Origin: G963675935 sp963675935
GTDB taxonomy: Bacteria; Planctomycetota; Planctomycetia; Pirellulales; Thermoguttaceae
Direction of reading: 5' to 3'
DNA: 64,000 nucleotides
Assembly (NCBI GenBank): GCA_963675935.2
Contig: CAXXPV010000003.1
Location: forward strand, 1,178,001 to 1,242,000
The notes under the pieces were generated by a model. The model did not search any database and was not told the DNA's origin. It saw only the letters and a list, made by a program, of their open reading frames with translations. This document shows positions 24,123 through 32,978 of this stretch, piece by piece (positions within the stretch are counted from its first letter, which is position 1; every line of letters begins with the position of its first letter). The position numbers were made by a program, and so were the translations under genes.

Positions 24123-25580
24123 CTACTTCACGTCTGGCGCAAGGAACAGCCCTACCTCGGAAATCGCCGGGCAGGCCGCCGCCTTCGTGATGCGAATCCG
24201 AACCTTCTCGGTCGTGGTCTTCGCCGTCTGAAGCAATCGCTGGTTGCCGATGCTCGTGGCCGAGCCGATTTGCTTCCACGCGCCGTCGATCCAAGCGTCA
24301 ACCGCGAAAGCGTCTACCCGCTGGCCCAGCGGCAGATACTCCCGGATGCGGACCACGTTGAACGTCGTGGGTTTGCCAAGGTCGAGAACCAACTCGGCGG
24401 TTTTTGCGTCGTCGTCGGTCGCCCAATACGTCTCGCGGTTTCCGTCGATGACATTGCTGGGCGAGAATCGCGGATCCGTGCCGCGAATGTTGTCGGCGGC
24501 GACTTTCACGCCGCGGGCCAAATCGGTGGCGAATGTTTTCTTGAGAATTCGCCCCCACTCGGCGAGCGCCTTCACGTCGTTCTCGTGGATGCGTCCGCGG
24601 CGATCGGGCGGAAGATTCAGAATTAAGTTAGCGCTGCGGCCGACCGATTCGTAGTAGATTTTCAGCAGATTTGCAGGAGTTCTAACCCGGGCATCTTCGC
24701 TGGCATGGTAGAACCAGCCGGGCCGAATCGAAACATCGACCTCGCCGGGCATCCAGGCGTTTCCATTGCGCTCGCCGCGATTCAACACGCCGCCGTCGGC
24801 ATGGCCCGGCCATTTGTCGGCCGAGTTGATCGTGTTCCAGCAGGTTTCGCCGGCGAAGCCCGCCTCGTTGCCGATCCACCGGCAATCGGGCCCGCCGTCG
24901 CTGAACAAGCACGCGGCCGGCTGCAACTCGCGAATAATCTGTCGCGTGTTTTCCCAATCGTAGTAGGTGCGGTTGTCGATATTCCGCGTGGTCCGCGCGC
25001 CGCCATAATAGCCGTCGCCGCCGTTGGCCCCGTCGAACCACACCTCGAAAACCGGCCCGTAGTTGGTCAGCAACTCGCGCAACTGATTGCGGTAATACGT
25101 CAGATATTCAGGGCGTCCGTAGTCTTTATGGTTGCGGTCCCAGGGCGAAAGGTACGTGCCGAATTTCAAGCCCTGTTTGCGGCAGGCGTCGGAAATTTCG
25201 CGGACCACGTCGCCCTTGCCATTCTGCCACGGGCTGTTTTTCACGGAATGTTCGGTGTATTTGCTCGGCCAGAGGCAGAAGCCGCCGTGATGCTTGCAGG
25301 TGAGCACCAGCCCGCGAAGGCCGCCCGCTTTCGCCGCCGAGACGATCTGGTCGGCGCTGAAATCGGTGGGATTGAAAATCTTTTCCGATTCGTCGCCGTA
25401 GCCCCACTCCTTGTCGGTAAACGTGTTGGGGCTGAAGTGGATAAAGCCGTAGACTTCCATATCTTGCCAGGCGAGTTGCCGTGGGCTGGGCGTCGGGCCG
25501 TAAGGCTTCGGCGGCTCGGCGGCGAAAAGAGAACTCGTCAGCAATAACAAACTCGCAACACTGCAAAGCGTGGTTTTCAT
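24123..25580 (-). CDS. Alpha-L-fucosidase, GH29, with C-terminal F5/8-type carbohydrate module
   Basis: A 485-residue secreted enzyme. The signal peptide is LCSVASLLLLTSSLFA. The GH29 barrel spans about residues 30-350, with YGFIHFSPNTFTDKEWGYGD, VLTCKHHGGFCLWPSKYTEH, FGTYLSPWDRN, the nucleophile region VFEVWFDGANG (Asp about 183), FSDGGPDCRWIGNE and NLILNLPPDRRGRIHEND. The C-terminal module (about 370-480; DGNRETYWATDD, ELVLDLGKPTTFNVVRIREY) is a discoidin/CBM32-like domain. It hydrolyses fucosyl linkages of marine or algal polysaccharides or glycoproteins in the periplasm or outside the cell. No sulfatases are adjacent. A family A repeat lies upstream of its start. Confidence 0.93.
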   Translation of the reverse strand: MKTTLCSVASLLLLTSSLFAAEPPKPYGPTPSPRQLAWQDMEVYGFIHFSPNTFTDKEWGYGDESEKIFNPTDFSADQIVSAAKAGGLRGLVLTCKHHGGFCLWPSKYTEHSVKNSPWQNGKGDVVREISDACRKQGLKFGTYLSPWDRNHKDYGRPEYLTYYRNQLRELLTNYGPVFEVWFDGANGGDGYYGGARTTRNIDNRTYYDWENTRQIIRELQPAACLFSDGGPDCRWIGNEAGFAGETCWNTINSADKWPGHADGGVLNRGERNGNAWMPGEVDVSIRPGWFYHASEDARVRTPANLLKIYYESVGRSANLILNLPPDRRGRIHENDVKALAEWGRILKKTFATDLARGVKVAADNIRGTDPRFSPSNVIDGNRETYWATDDDAKTAELVLDLGKPTTFNVVRIREYLPLGQRVDAFAVDAWIDGAWKQIGSATSIGNQRLLQTAKTTTEKVRIRITKAAACPAISEVGLFLAPDVK

Positions 25581-25601
25581 GGTAGGAATATGTCAGAGGA
25601 A

Positions 25602-25680
25602 GTTTAGCCGGCGAGCTTGTTCACCGCGTTCGCGGAAGATCAAACGAACCCCGCGCGGCGAACAAGTTCGCCGGCTAAAC
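25602..25680. repeat. REP-like palindromic element, family A
   Basis: GTTTAGCCGGCGAGCTTGT and the complement ending CCGGCTAAAC, with a loop of about 25 bp. It lies between the fucosidase start and the end of the methylase gene. Confidence 0.88.
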
Positions 25681-25767
25681 GGTATGCCCCGAATTGCTCC
25701 ACGGCACGATGGGCTGGGCTGCTCATTTTACGCGATTTGCGCCGGTTTGTCTATAACCACGGCGAGG

Positions 25768-27312
25768 TCAAACGAACAAAGCGAGCTGTTGATCGCGTTC
25801 GACGTCGAGGACTTCAGCCAAACGTGCCGCCGGCAATCGCATAAGTTCCGCCGGCTCCATTTTGTGCAGGCCGCCGCCATACACCCGGCCGGCGTCGAAA
25901 AAGTCGGCCGGAGTAATCGCTTGCAATGCCTCGAATACCTCGGCCGGCTGTTGTCGGACCGATTCCGCGATGCACTTTTTGGGGTAAAGCAATAGATAGA
26001 CATTGGCCGCCGTCGCTTGCGATTGGTTCCAGATGAACCGGAACGGTCTTTCACGCGATCGGCCCATGTAGGTGCAAAGGAACGCGGCCGTTTCTCGCCG
26101 TTCTTGTGAATACCAAGGCGAACGGCGACTCGTGATGTATCCCTTGTCGATGTCCCGGCTTTTGCCTTCTTCGAGGTATTCCCAAAACTTCGGCCAATGT
26201 TTCCGCACATACTCTTCCGGTTGCCGGCAATCGATCAGGGCCAGCGGTTCGTCGATTGCGGGCCATCCGTCCTCATCGGTTTCGACAATTTCCTGCCGTA
26301 AATAACGAGGGCTTGGCAAAATGGGTTTTACGCAATCCAGCGGAATGCCAAGCTGCCGCAATTTCGATTTTGGCACGACAAAAAAGGCGTTGTTGCCGGT
26401 GGCGACGCCGCGTTTGACCGTGAACAAATCGCCCAATCGCACTCCCGACGGCGCAAGAATGTCATCGGTGGGGGGACGAGTAAGCATGCTCCATTTTCGC
26501 GTCTCGCGCAGCAATGCCAAAGATACCTCGCGAGATTCCTTGGGATCGGTCAATGTGCCGCCGAACGAAAATATGGCCGTATGATTCCGCGATGGTTTCC
26601 GCTTCTCGAATACAACGACTGCCGACGAAACGAGTGCATCGTCGAACTGGACGTCGGAAGGACAAAACCGATGGACGTGAATCAGCGACACTTTTTCGGA
26701 AAGATATCGCTTTACCACGTCTCCATAATTCACGTCCATGAATTCGGAGGGGATCAGCCAAACGGCGAAACCATTTTCCGCCATCCAATCGTGGGCGATC
26801 AGCAGAAAATAACAGTATAATCCAGCCAATCCACTGAGCCGCAGGCCGGTTGCTTTGCCGACAAGTTCTCCAAGCCGCCGTTTTTCCTCCGCGCCGACGT
26901 GGTGGTGACGGACGTAAGGCGGATTGGCCAAAAGAACGTTGCACGGCGCGACGACTGGTTGTTTCGTGAAATCTCCGTGAATCACTTGAAGGCCGTGCGA
27001 ACGCCAAATCGCCGAGGCCGCCTCGGCGAAAGCAGCGTCCAACTCGATGCCCAAGGCGTGTTCAATTCGTTCGGCGGGAAACACCTGCCGAAAAGCGCCG
27101 AAAAACGAGCCGGTTCCCAAGGCAGGGTCCAAAAAGCGAAAATTGCCTTCCCGGCGGCGCAATTTGTTCCAGGCGTACCGAGCAATTTCGAGCGAAAGCG
27201 CGGGCGGCGTCGCAAACTGCCCCAACATATTCCGCTCGCGCGGCGTTTTCAGAAGGTCCAGCCGGGATTGTTCAACCAGGCGGCGAGATTCGGACGTGAG
27301 TATCGCACTCAT
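25768..27312 (-). CDS. N6-adenine DNA methyltransferase of a restriction-modification locus
   Basis: A 514-residue protein. Motif I, the AdoMet site, is FLDPALGTGSFFGAF at residues 60-74. The catalytic motif is LLANPPYVRHHHV with NPPY at 130-133. The C-terminal half, with KRGVATGNNAFFVVPKSKL and YSQERRETAAFLCTYMGR, resembles the target-recognition part of Eco57I/XamI-like gamma-class methylases. It methylates adenine in a specific duplex site, normally protecting against a paired endonuclease. The upstream gene, 3 bp away on the same strand, is only a C-terminal endonuclease remnant, so this is now a solitary methylase. The frame is intact, with no sign of decay. Confidence 0.85.
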   Translation of the reverse strand: MSAILTSESRRLVEQSRLDLLKTPRERNMLGQFATPPALSLEIARYAWNKLRRREGNFRFLDPALGTGSFFGAFRQVFPAERIEHALGIELDAAFAEAASAIWRSHGLQVIHGDFTKQPVVAPCNVLLANPPYVRHHHVGAEEKRRLGELVGKATGLRLSGLAGLYCYFLLIAHDWMAENGFAVWLIPSEFMDVNYGDVVKRYLSEKVSLIHVHRFCPSDVQFDDALVSSAVVVFEKRKPSRNHTAIFSFGGTLTDPKESREVSLALLRETRKWSMLTRPPTDDILAPSGVRLGDLFTVKRGVATGNNAFFVVPKSKLRQLGIPLDCVKPILPSPRYLRQEIVETDEDGWPAIDEPLALIDCRQPEEYVRKHWPKFWEYLEEGKSRDIDKGYITSRRSPWYSQERRETAAFLCTYMGRSRERPFRFIWNQSQATAANVYLLLYPKKCIAESVRQQPAEVFEALQAITPADFFDAGRVYGGGLHKMEPAELMRLPAARLAEVLDVERDQQLALFV

Positions 27313-27315
27313 TCG

Positions 27316-27510
27316 CTAAATCCCCAATTGCTCGAAATCCGCCATCCGATGTTCCCAAACCCAATCAATGCCGTCTTGAGCCTCGTAGCCGAGATAGCCG
27401 GCGTCGAAATAGCCGCACAAGAACACGACATAGCAAATGTCGCCGCCAAAGGTCTCTTTCAATTGGCTGATTTTCTTGGATTCTTCCTTTCGACGTTTGT
27501 TGGAACAAAG
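27316..27510 (-). pseudogene. C-terminal remnant of a XamI-like restriction endonuclease
   Basis: About 64 codons ending 3 bp before the methylase start encode KRRKEESKKISQLKETFGGD, VFLCGYFDAGYLGYEAQDG and IDWVWEHRMADFEQLGI. From memory, the FDAGYLGYEA..GIDWVWEHR motif is the C-terminus of XamI-family type II endonucleases, which are paired with methylases of the type found here. Upstream of about 27510 the frame continues to 27597, but the sequence loses family character. The N-terminal catalytic part (usually more than 200 residues) is absent. Family assignment is by recalled motif only. Confidence 0.6.
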
Positions 27511-27584
27511 GGAATTTTTACGTTGTTGAAGAATAGCAGTGAATGGCATAAATTTGCAACAAAGTGGAATGTCCCCCCCTTCCG

Positions 27585-28034
27585 CTAAGAAAACCAACTG
27601 CCTTCGCCACGATGCGTGTCTGTATCATCTTTCCACCCACCCTCTTTCCATTTCATCATCACCCAACCCTCAAGTTTTGGGCCGGCAATATCCTCGTGGT
27701 ATCGGGGATCTTCCTCCAATCGAGCCAACAACTCCCGCCAATCATCCATGAAACACGCAAATATTCCTTCCATTGCCTCAGAATTGACCGGACGGATGGG
27801 ATCCTTCAGACAACATGAATATTGCTGTTTTGTCGCTCGCGCAAATATGTTGAATTTTTCTACGTCCCACTCAGTAAGATCAAGGACAGTCTCCATCATT
27901 TTGGATTTGCAGAATGACTCCAACTCTTTGACAAGCTCCGCGTTGTCCGGCGGAATAGCAAGGCACGTTTGCTCGACAACCAAACGTCGCGCACTCCAGA
28001 CATTTGCGCGAGACACGATAAGAATAAACGACAT
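27585..28034 (-). CDS. Small soluble protein of unknown function, paralogue A
   Basis: A 149-residue protein without signal peptide or membrane segments. It contains TEWDVEKFNIFARATKQQYS and MDDWRELLARLEEDPRYHED followed by IAGPKLEGWVMMKW. The neighbour at 28089-28474 is a clear paralogue with the same order of motifs, so the two arose by tandem duplication. I do not recognise the family. The position directly upstream of a restriction-modification remnant on the same strand suggests, but does not show, a role in a defence or immunity-type locus. No strong Shine-Dalgarno site is seen before the ATG at 28034. Confidence 0.55.
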   Translation of the reverse strand: MSFILIVSRANVWSARRLVVEQTCLAIPPDNAELVKELESFCKSKMMETVLDLTEWDVEKFNIFARATKQQYSCCLKDPIRPVNSEAMEGIFACFMDDWRELLARLEEDPRYHEDIAGPKLEGWVMMKWKEGGWKDDTDTHRGEGSWFS

Positions 28035-28088
28035 GAGGCAGCATCCATTGAATGGTAGTCATTACGGCAGGCATGCCGTATATTGATT

Positions 28089-28474
28089 TTACAATGTTAC
28101 CCAACCCTTGATCTTTGGTCCTGCGAGATTTTCGCGATACCGCGGGTCGGCTTCCAATCGGGCCAGCAGTTCCCGCCAACCATCCATGAATCCAAGAAAA
28201 TTATCTTCCGTCATTTTGGGCCAATCGGGAATGCATCGATTATCCAGACAACGTATATATTGTTTTTTGTCGCCAGCAAAACGCAATTGAACTCATTAAT
28301 ATCCCATTCCCCAAGTGAGATGTGATGGAATGAATCCATGAACTCATAGAGTCTTTTTGCAAGTTCCTCGTTTTCTGGCGGAATAACAAGCCGAGTTAGG
28401 TCGGCAATCATTTCAAAAACGGCAGTTGACTTTCGCCAAAGACATTCTCGCGAGATGTGGATGCAACCAGACAT
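28089..28474 (-). pseudogene. Small soluble protein of unknown function, paralogue B, frameshifted
   Basis: The gene starts at 28474 (TAGGAGCG upstream) with MSGCIHISRECLWRKSTAVF and proceeds through GEWDINEFNCVLLATKN. It then loses similarity to paralogue A, which continues instead in the next frame as QYIRCLDNRC, MDGWRELLARLEADPRYREN and LAGPKIKGWVTL, ending at 28089. The shift falls in a run of six A residues (28263-28268 on the plus strand as T). One more A would restore the aligned frame. This could be a true mutation, a slippery site or a sequencing error. Confidence 0.6.
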
Positions 28475-28487
28475 AGACTGCTCGCTC

Positions 28488-28858
28488 CTACCGGGTGATG
28501 ATTAGCACGCCAGTCATTCTACTTTGCCGAAGAATAGCAGAGAATGTTGATACAAAATGGCGATTATTCGGCGATAATTGGCAATAAAGTGCAAATGCCT
28601 CCTTGGCCCCCGGCGTGTGTCCTCTTTCCACAAATGAGGTTTGTCGAGATTGACCGCCATAGTGCTTTTGCCGCAAACCAAGGACTGTCGCTCGTTGCCA
28701 TTCTCCAGGAGAGGGGAGGCGACAAGCATCGCCACCCCAACCGGGAGTATAATCCCTGGCTCCCGGAGCGCCAATCCACGCGGCTGTGGCCACGGCATTA
28801 CTGCGGGCCGTTGGCCCCCGGCTATTTATTGTTTTCTCGCCAATCCACGCGGCAACAG
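28488..28858. other. Region without a supported gene, holding a family D arm between direct repeats
   Basis: Several short minus-strand frames are open here, but none shows a domain. CGCCAATCCACGCGGC occurs at about 28770 and again at about 28841, flanking GCGGGCCGTTGGCCCCCGGC, a family D arm. The arrangement looks like an insertion with duplicated flank, or a tandem duplication. Confidence 0.5.
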
Positions 28859-29605
28859 CTACGCCACCATTCGCATCTCGAGCACTTCGCCGGTGATGCC
28901 GGTGACGAACTCCTCGAAGATCCGCAGATCGAGCGCCGAGGCCGATTCGTGCTCGGGATGAAACTGCGTGCCGAAAGCGAACCAGCCATCCGTCGTACTT
29001 TCGATCGCCTCGACCACACCGTCGGGGCAACGAGCCGTCACGGCAAAGCCGGGCGCTACGTCGTCGATCGCCATGTGGTGCATGCTGTTGACGCGAATCT
29101 CGCCTTCGCCGTACACCCGCTCCATCAGCGTGCCCATCTCGATCTCCAGGGCATGACGATGGTTCGGGTCCATTGCGTCGAAGTGCGGAATCGCTTTTGG
29201 CAGGTCTTCCTGGATGTGCAAGAACAGCGTGCCTCCCTGCGAGACGTTGAGCAATTGCATTCCGACTCCGACGCCCATCACCGGCATGTGACGCTCGGCG
29301 GCCAGTTCCATCAGACGGCGGTCGAAATTCTCGCGGCGAGCGTCGAGCAATCGCATCGACGGATGAAGCATGTAGCCGTCGCGGCGGCAATCCAGATCGT
29401 TTCCGCCGATAAAAAGCACGCCGTCCAATAGGTTCATCACGCGACGGATGTCGTCTTCGTCATCCATCGGCGGAATCAGCATGGGAACCGCTCCGGCCTT
29501 CAACAGAGCGTTGCAATAGCCGGCATGGAGAAAACAATAGGCGGGCGAGTCCTTTCGCGAGGAACGGTAGTCGATATTCACGCCAATCAACGGTTTCGCA
29601 GCCAT
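28859..29605 (-). CDS. Class I glutamine-amidotransferase-like (peptidase C26) protein lacking the nucleophile
   Basis: A 248-residue protein with the fold of gamma-glutamyl-GABA hydrolase (PuuD, peptidase C26): PLIGVNIDYRSSRKDSPAYC, GAVPMLIPP, LDGVLFIGGNDLD and the C-terminal GTQFHPEHE with the catalytic His and Glu. The nucleophile elbow, normally GICRGMQLLN, reads GVGVGMQLLN, so the cysteine is Gly113. The protein should be unable to use the usual thioester mechanism. NSMHHMAIDDVAPG matches the substrate-loop region of active homologues. AAGGAG lies 8 nt before the ATG at 29605. It could be a binding or regulatory protein, or use another chemistry. Confidence 0.82.
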   Translation of the reverse strand: MAAKPLIGVNIDYRSSRKDSPAYCFLHAGYCNALLKAGAVPMLIPPMDDEDDIRRVMNLLDGVLFIGGNDLDCRRDGYMLHPSMRLLDARRENFDRRLMELAAERHMPVMGVGVGMQLLNVSQGGTLFLHIQEDLPKAIPHFDAMDPNHRHALEIEMGTLMERVYGEGEIRVNSMHHMAIDDVAPGFAVTARCPDGVVEAIESTTDGWFAFGTQFHPEHESASALDLRIFEEFVTGITGEVLEMRMVA

Positions 29606-30320
29606 TTCAGATACTCCTTGATTTTGACACTTCCTGTGTCGGTTGTGGATAAAGATATAGTTGCGGAGAAACCAAGCCAAACGGGATAAGCGTGGGGCAT
29701 CGCCGGCTTGTTCCGCTTTAGTGCCAAGTCGGAAACGGGGAAAAAGCTCTGCCGGAGAGGCAAGCCGCCCGCCCAAGCGAGAGCTCGCTCAAAGCGTGGC
29801 GGTGCGGCATGTCATTCCATGACGTGCCCACCCACAGATTTATTCCGCCGATCCGTCGCGCTTGGCATTGTGTGCGGCACGGCGTCGGAGGTGATGTCCC
29901 TACACAAACGGCTTGATAACTCCTTTGCTTCGACGAGTCACCGTCGACTGAAATGCAAGTCGAGACAGAGTGTAAGGACACGGCCGACCGGGGGCAAGAA
30001 TTTCCGGTATTTTGTGGCGCGTAACTCGTTGCCGTACAAGGGGTTGTGTTGATAGCAATGCTAGCATTGTGGAAGACCACATACCCTGGTGACACTTGTC
30101 CAGCATGATTTTGATGCAAGACAAGCATTGTTTCTTGCGTGATTTCTCGCGAAAACGCCGGAAAAACAGCTCTTTGCAAAACCGCAAGCGGACAGGTTCG
30201 TCGTTCTTTCCCCCTTCCGCCTTCCCCCTTCCGCCTTTCGCTTTCCGCCCACTCTCTTTTTTCGCTCCTTTCTTCTACAATAGAGACTTTCCTTCGCCGT
30301 TTCCCTGTTTGTCTTTGCCC
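29606..30320. other. Long intergenic region between divergent genes
   Basis: About 715 bases without a supported gene. It holds CAATGCTAGCATTG, a 14-bp palindrome near 30057, and a pyrimidine-rich tandem repeat (CCCCCTTCCGCCTT, about 30210-30245) shortly before the KAS-like gene. A TACAATAGAG sequence near 30276 could be a -10-like element for that gene. Nothing else is recognisable. Confidence 0.45.
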
Positions 30321-31418
30321 ATGCGCTACCAAAATGTTTGCCTCGAAACGATCGCTTGCACGCTGCCCGAAGAGGTCGTCACCTCGGCCGACATCGAGGA
30401 GCGGCTCGAACCGCTCTACACACGCTTGCGGCTGCCCGAGGGACGGCTGGAGCTTATGACGGGCATTCGCGAGCGCCGGTTCTGGTCGCCCAACATTCGG
30501 CCGAGCGCAAAAAGCATCGAGACGGGCGAAAAGGCCCTGTGCGTCTCGGGCATCGACCGGCGGCAGGTCGGCTGTTTGGTTCACGGCTCGGTCTGCCGCG
30601 ACTTCATGGAGCCGGCTACGGCCTGCGGCGTGCATCATGGGCTGGGCCTTTCGCCGCATTGCGCCGTCTACGACGTGTCGAACGCCTGCCTCGGCCTGCT
30701 CAACGGCATGGTGCAGGTGGCCAACATGATCGAGTTGGGACAAATTCGCGCCGGTTTGGTCGTGGGAACCGAGTGCGGCCGGGCGCTGGTCGAATCGACG
30801 ATCGCCCAGCTCAACGCCGACGAGTCGCTCACTCGGCAAAGCATCAAAAACGCCTTTGCATCGTTGACGATCGGCTCGGGCAGCGCGGCCATCTTATTGT
30901 GTCATCGCAAGTTGAGCCGCGCGGGCAACCGTCTGCTGGGCGGCGTGTTGCAAACAGCCACCGAGCATTGCGAACTTTGCCAGGGCGGACATGCCGATCT
31001 CCCCTCGCCCGCTGGCGGGAGAGGGACAGGGGGTGAGAGCAGTGCGGCCGGCGCTCCACCGCTGTTGATGGCGACCGATTCCGAAACGCTGATGCGCGAG
31101 GGCGTGGCGGCGGCGCGGACGACGTTCGCCGCTTTTCTCGAAGAGATGGACTGGCGCCTCGGCGACATCCAAAAGACGTTTTGCCATCAGGTCGGCCGTG
31201 CCCATCGGCAGTTGCTGTTCTCCTCGTTGGGTCTTGAGCAGCGGATCGACTATTCGACGTTCGAGCGGTTGGGCAACACCGGCTCGACTGCGTTGCCGAC
31301 GGCCGCGGCGATTGGCATCGAGAGCGGCCACGTTCAGCCGGGCGAGCGCGTGGCGATGCTTGGCATCGGCTCCGGCATCAACGTGATGATGCTCGGGCTG
31401 GAATGGGGACCGTCGTAG
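30321..31418 (+). CDS. 3-oxoacyl-ACP synthase III-like enzyme (OleA/FabH family)
   Basis: A 365-residue thiolase-fold enzyme. The triad is present: Cys123 in DVSNACLGLLNG, His289 in FCHQVGRAHRQ and Asn319 in LGNTGSTALP. TGIRERRFW, GTECGRALVE and GSGSAAILLC are also typical. This family condenses acyl-CoA or acyl-ACP substrates; OleA-like members perform head-to-head condensation, FabH-like members start fatty acids or secondary metabolites. There is no acyltransferase or ACP nearby. ATG at 30321 gives the normal N-terminus. Residues about 228-243 (PSPAGGRGTGGE) derive from a dispersed GC-rich repeat inserted in frame between the Cys and His regions, in a loop position. Confidence 0.85.
   Translation: MRYQNVCLETIACTLPEEVVTSADIEERLEPLYTRLRLPEGRLELMTGIRERRFWSPNIRPSAKSIETGEKALCVSGIDRRQVGCLVHGSVCRDFMEPATACGVHHGLGLSPHCAVYDVSNACLGLLNGMVQVANMIELGQIRAGLVVGTECGRALVESTIAQLNADESLTRQSIKNAFASLTIGSGSAAILLCHRKLSRAGNRLLGGVLQTATEHCELCQGGHADLPSPAGGRGTGGESSAAGAPPLLMATDSETLMREGVAAARTTFAAFLEEMDWRLGDIQKTFCHQVGRAHRQLLFSSLGLEQRIDYSTFERLGNTGSTALPTAAAIGIESGHVQPGERVAMLGIGSGINVMMLGLEWGPS
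31003..31045. repeat. Family C repeat inside the KAS-like coding sequence
   Basis: CCCCTCGCCCGCTGGCGGGA followed by GAGGGACAGGGGGTGAG is a copy of the dispersed hairpin repeat that on the other strand encodes the phantom peptide LTPCPSPASGRGE. It is read in frame here. Related copies occur in the fecR-like gene and in the FHA gene. Confidence 0.75.
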
Positions 31419-31725
31419 AGCGGAATTTATTCCACTCGTCGATTGACTTACGGAAAAGCAACTTTCACCTGGGCGTCGCTCCCTTGTCATGCTTGCGGAC
31501 CGATGCCCCCCCTGCGATAATGGGGTCATAGCTGCATTTTATGTGTCAACCGATGTTGCACGGCCATCTTGGCCGTGTCTCATCACGGGCTTGAAGCCCA
31601 CGCCACAAAATTCGGTACAGTTCCGCGAATAGACAATGAATTCCATAAAACCGCGGCAAGCAAGCTCGCCGGCTAAACCGTTGATGAAAACGCGGGCTAG
31701 GAAACAAGAAAGACGGCAATCCACC
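31419..31725. other. Intergenic region with a family A arm
   Basis: About 300 bases without a gene. GCACGGCCATCTTGGCCGTG near 31558 is a perfect short hairpin of a type often scattered in such genomes. A single family A right arm (GCAAGCTCGCCGGCTAAAC) lies at 31652-31678, near the start of the thioredoxin-like gene. Confidence 0.55.
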
Positions 31726-32973
31726 ATGCGCATTGGGCAATTGGCGATTTCGCTGCTGTTGATTTTTTGTCAAACTGGTGGGCAATGTCTCCGGGCAGCG
31801 CCATCGAGCCCGTCGTCCAAGGGTTCCTCCGATGCGAGCGGCAAGGCCGATCCGTACGCACTGCCTGACGGAGACTCCAAACAACTCCTCGCGTTTCTCC
31901 AGAAGATCGCCAAGCAACGGCCGAAAAATTCCGAGGCGCAGACGAAGCGGCGCGAGGCGGTCGTCGGCGCGGCCGAGAAGATATTGGAGGGCAAGCCCGA
32001 CGCCGCCGAACTTCGCAAACTGGTCGAGGAAGCGGCGAAATACATCCGTACCGGTCCGATTCAACCCGACGACGCCAAGCTGGCGACCCGGCTTGGCGAA
32101 TACATCGAGCAGTCGGGCGAAATCAAACTGGCCATCGAAACCTACGAGTGTTTCGGCCGATTGTTCGCGGCGCAGGCCGACACGAAAGACACAGGCAAGC
32201 AGTTGCTCGACACCGCCCGCAACGTCCGGCTGCTCAAGACGCCATTCCAGTTGGAGGGCCGGCTGTTGACCGGCGCGAATCTCAACTGGGCCGGCTATCG
32301 CGGAAAGGTGGTGCTGGTCGATTTCTGGGCGACCTACTGCCAACCTTGCATGAAAGCGATGCCCAACATCAAGGAGAACTACGCGAAGTATCACGACCGC
32401 GGTTTCGAGGTTGTCGGCATCAGCATCGATAAAATCCCACGCGACAAAGTCGCCGCGGTCGTGATGAAAGAGCAGATTCCCTGGGCTATTTGCCGCGACG
32501 CCGATTCGCCTTCGAGCATGGCTCAATACTACGGCGTGACGGGGATTCCAACATTTTATTTGATCGGTCGCGACGGAAAAGTTGCCAGCCTGAATGCCCG
32601 CGGCGCTAATCTCGGTCCCGAGATCGAAAAGGCCCTGGCGGCCAAAACCGACTCCACGGACGACGTTGCCGACGCCGGCATTGGGGGCAAATCGAAGCGA
32701 AAAGCCGCGGGCGAGTCGAGAAAGAAACGCGAGACGAAGGACACCGACCTTTTGGCGACAACGAAAAAGAGCCGCGTGGAGTCTGCCCCCCAAGCCGTCG
32801 CCGCCATGCGCGACTGGAGCGACACTTCCGGCAAGTTCCACGCGAAGGCCCGTTTCCGCAGCCTCGTCGGCAAGGTTGTGAAGCTTGAAACGGAAGACGG
32901 CCGAACGATTTCCGTGCCGCTGGAAAAGCTCGGCGAGGACGACCGCGAGTACATCCGCAAGCGGGGGAAATAG
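31726..32973 (+). CDS. Secreted TlpA-like thioredoxin with C-terminal SHD1 domain
   Basis: A 415-residue protein. The signal peptide is IGQLAISLLLIFCQTGGQCLRA. A helical region (about 40-165) precedes a TlpA/AhpC-type thioredoxin fold at about 170-310: GKVVLVDFWATYCQPCMKAMP with a redox CxxC, GFEVVGISIDK and YYGVTGIPTFYLIGRDGKV with the cis-Pro. A basic linker leads to a C-terminal SHD1-type domain (about 360-415; RDWSDTSGKFHAKARF, VKLETEDGRTISVPLEKL). TlpA proteins reduce or exchange disulfides outside the membrane. SHD1 is a eukaryotic-named module frequent in planctomycetes. The fusion suggests surface-tethered thiol chemistry. ATG at 31726 is chosen for the signal peptide. The gspF-like gene starts 5 bp after the stop. 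Confidence 0.85.
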   Translation: MRIGQLAISLLLIFCQTGGQCLRAAPSSPSSKGSSDASGKADPYALPDGDSKQLLAFLQKIAKQRPKNSEAQTKRREAVVGAAEKILEGKPDAAELRKLVEEAAKYIRTGPIQPDDAKLATRLGEYIEQSGEIKLAIETYECFGRLFAAQADTKDTGKQLLDTARNVRLLKTPFQLEGRLLTGANLNWAGYRGKVVLVDFWATYCQPCMKAMPNIKENYAKYHDRGFEVVGISIDKIPRDKVAAVVMKEQIPWAICRDADSPSSMAQYYGVTGIPTFYLIGRDGKVASLNARGANLGPEIEKALAAKTDSTDDVADAGIGGKSKRKAAGESRKKRETKDTDLLATTKKSRVESAPQAVAAMRDWSDTSGKFHAKARFRSLVGKVVKLETEDGRTISVPLEKLGEDDREYIRKRGK

Positions 32974-32978
32974 AAACC

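Noticed and set aside
28514..28798. 94-codon minus-strand frame between the small paralogues and the amidotransferase-like gene
   Set aside because: No recognisable motif and it overlaps a repeat arm; alternative frames are equally open.
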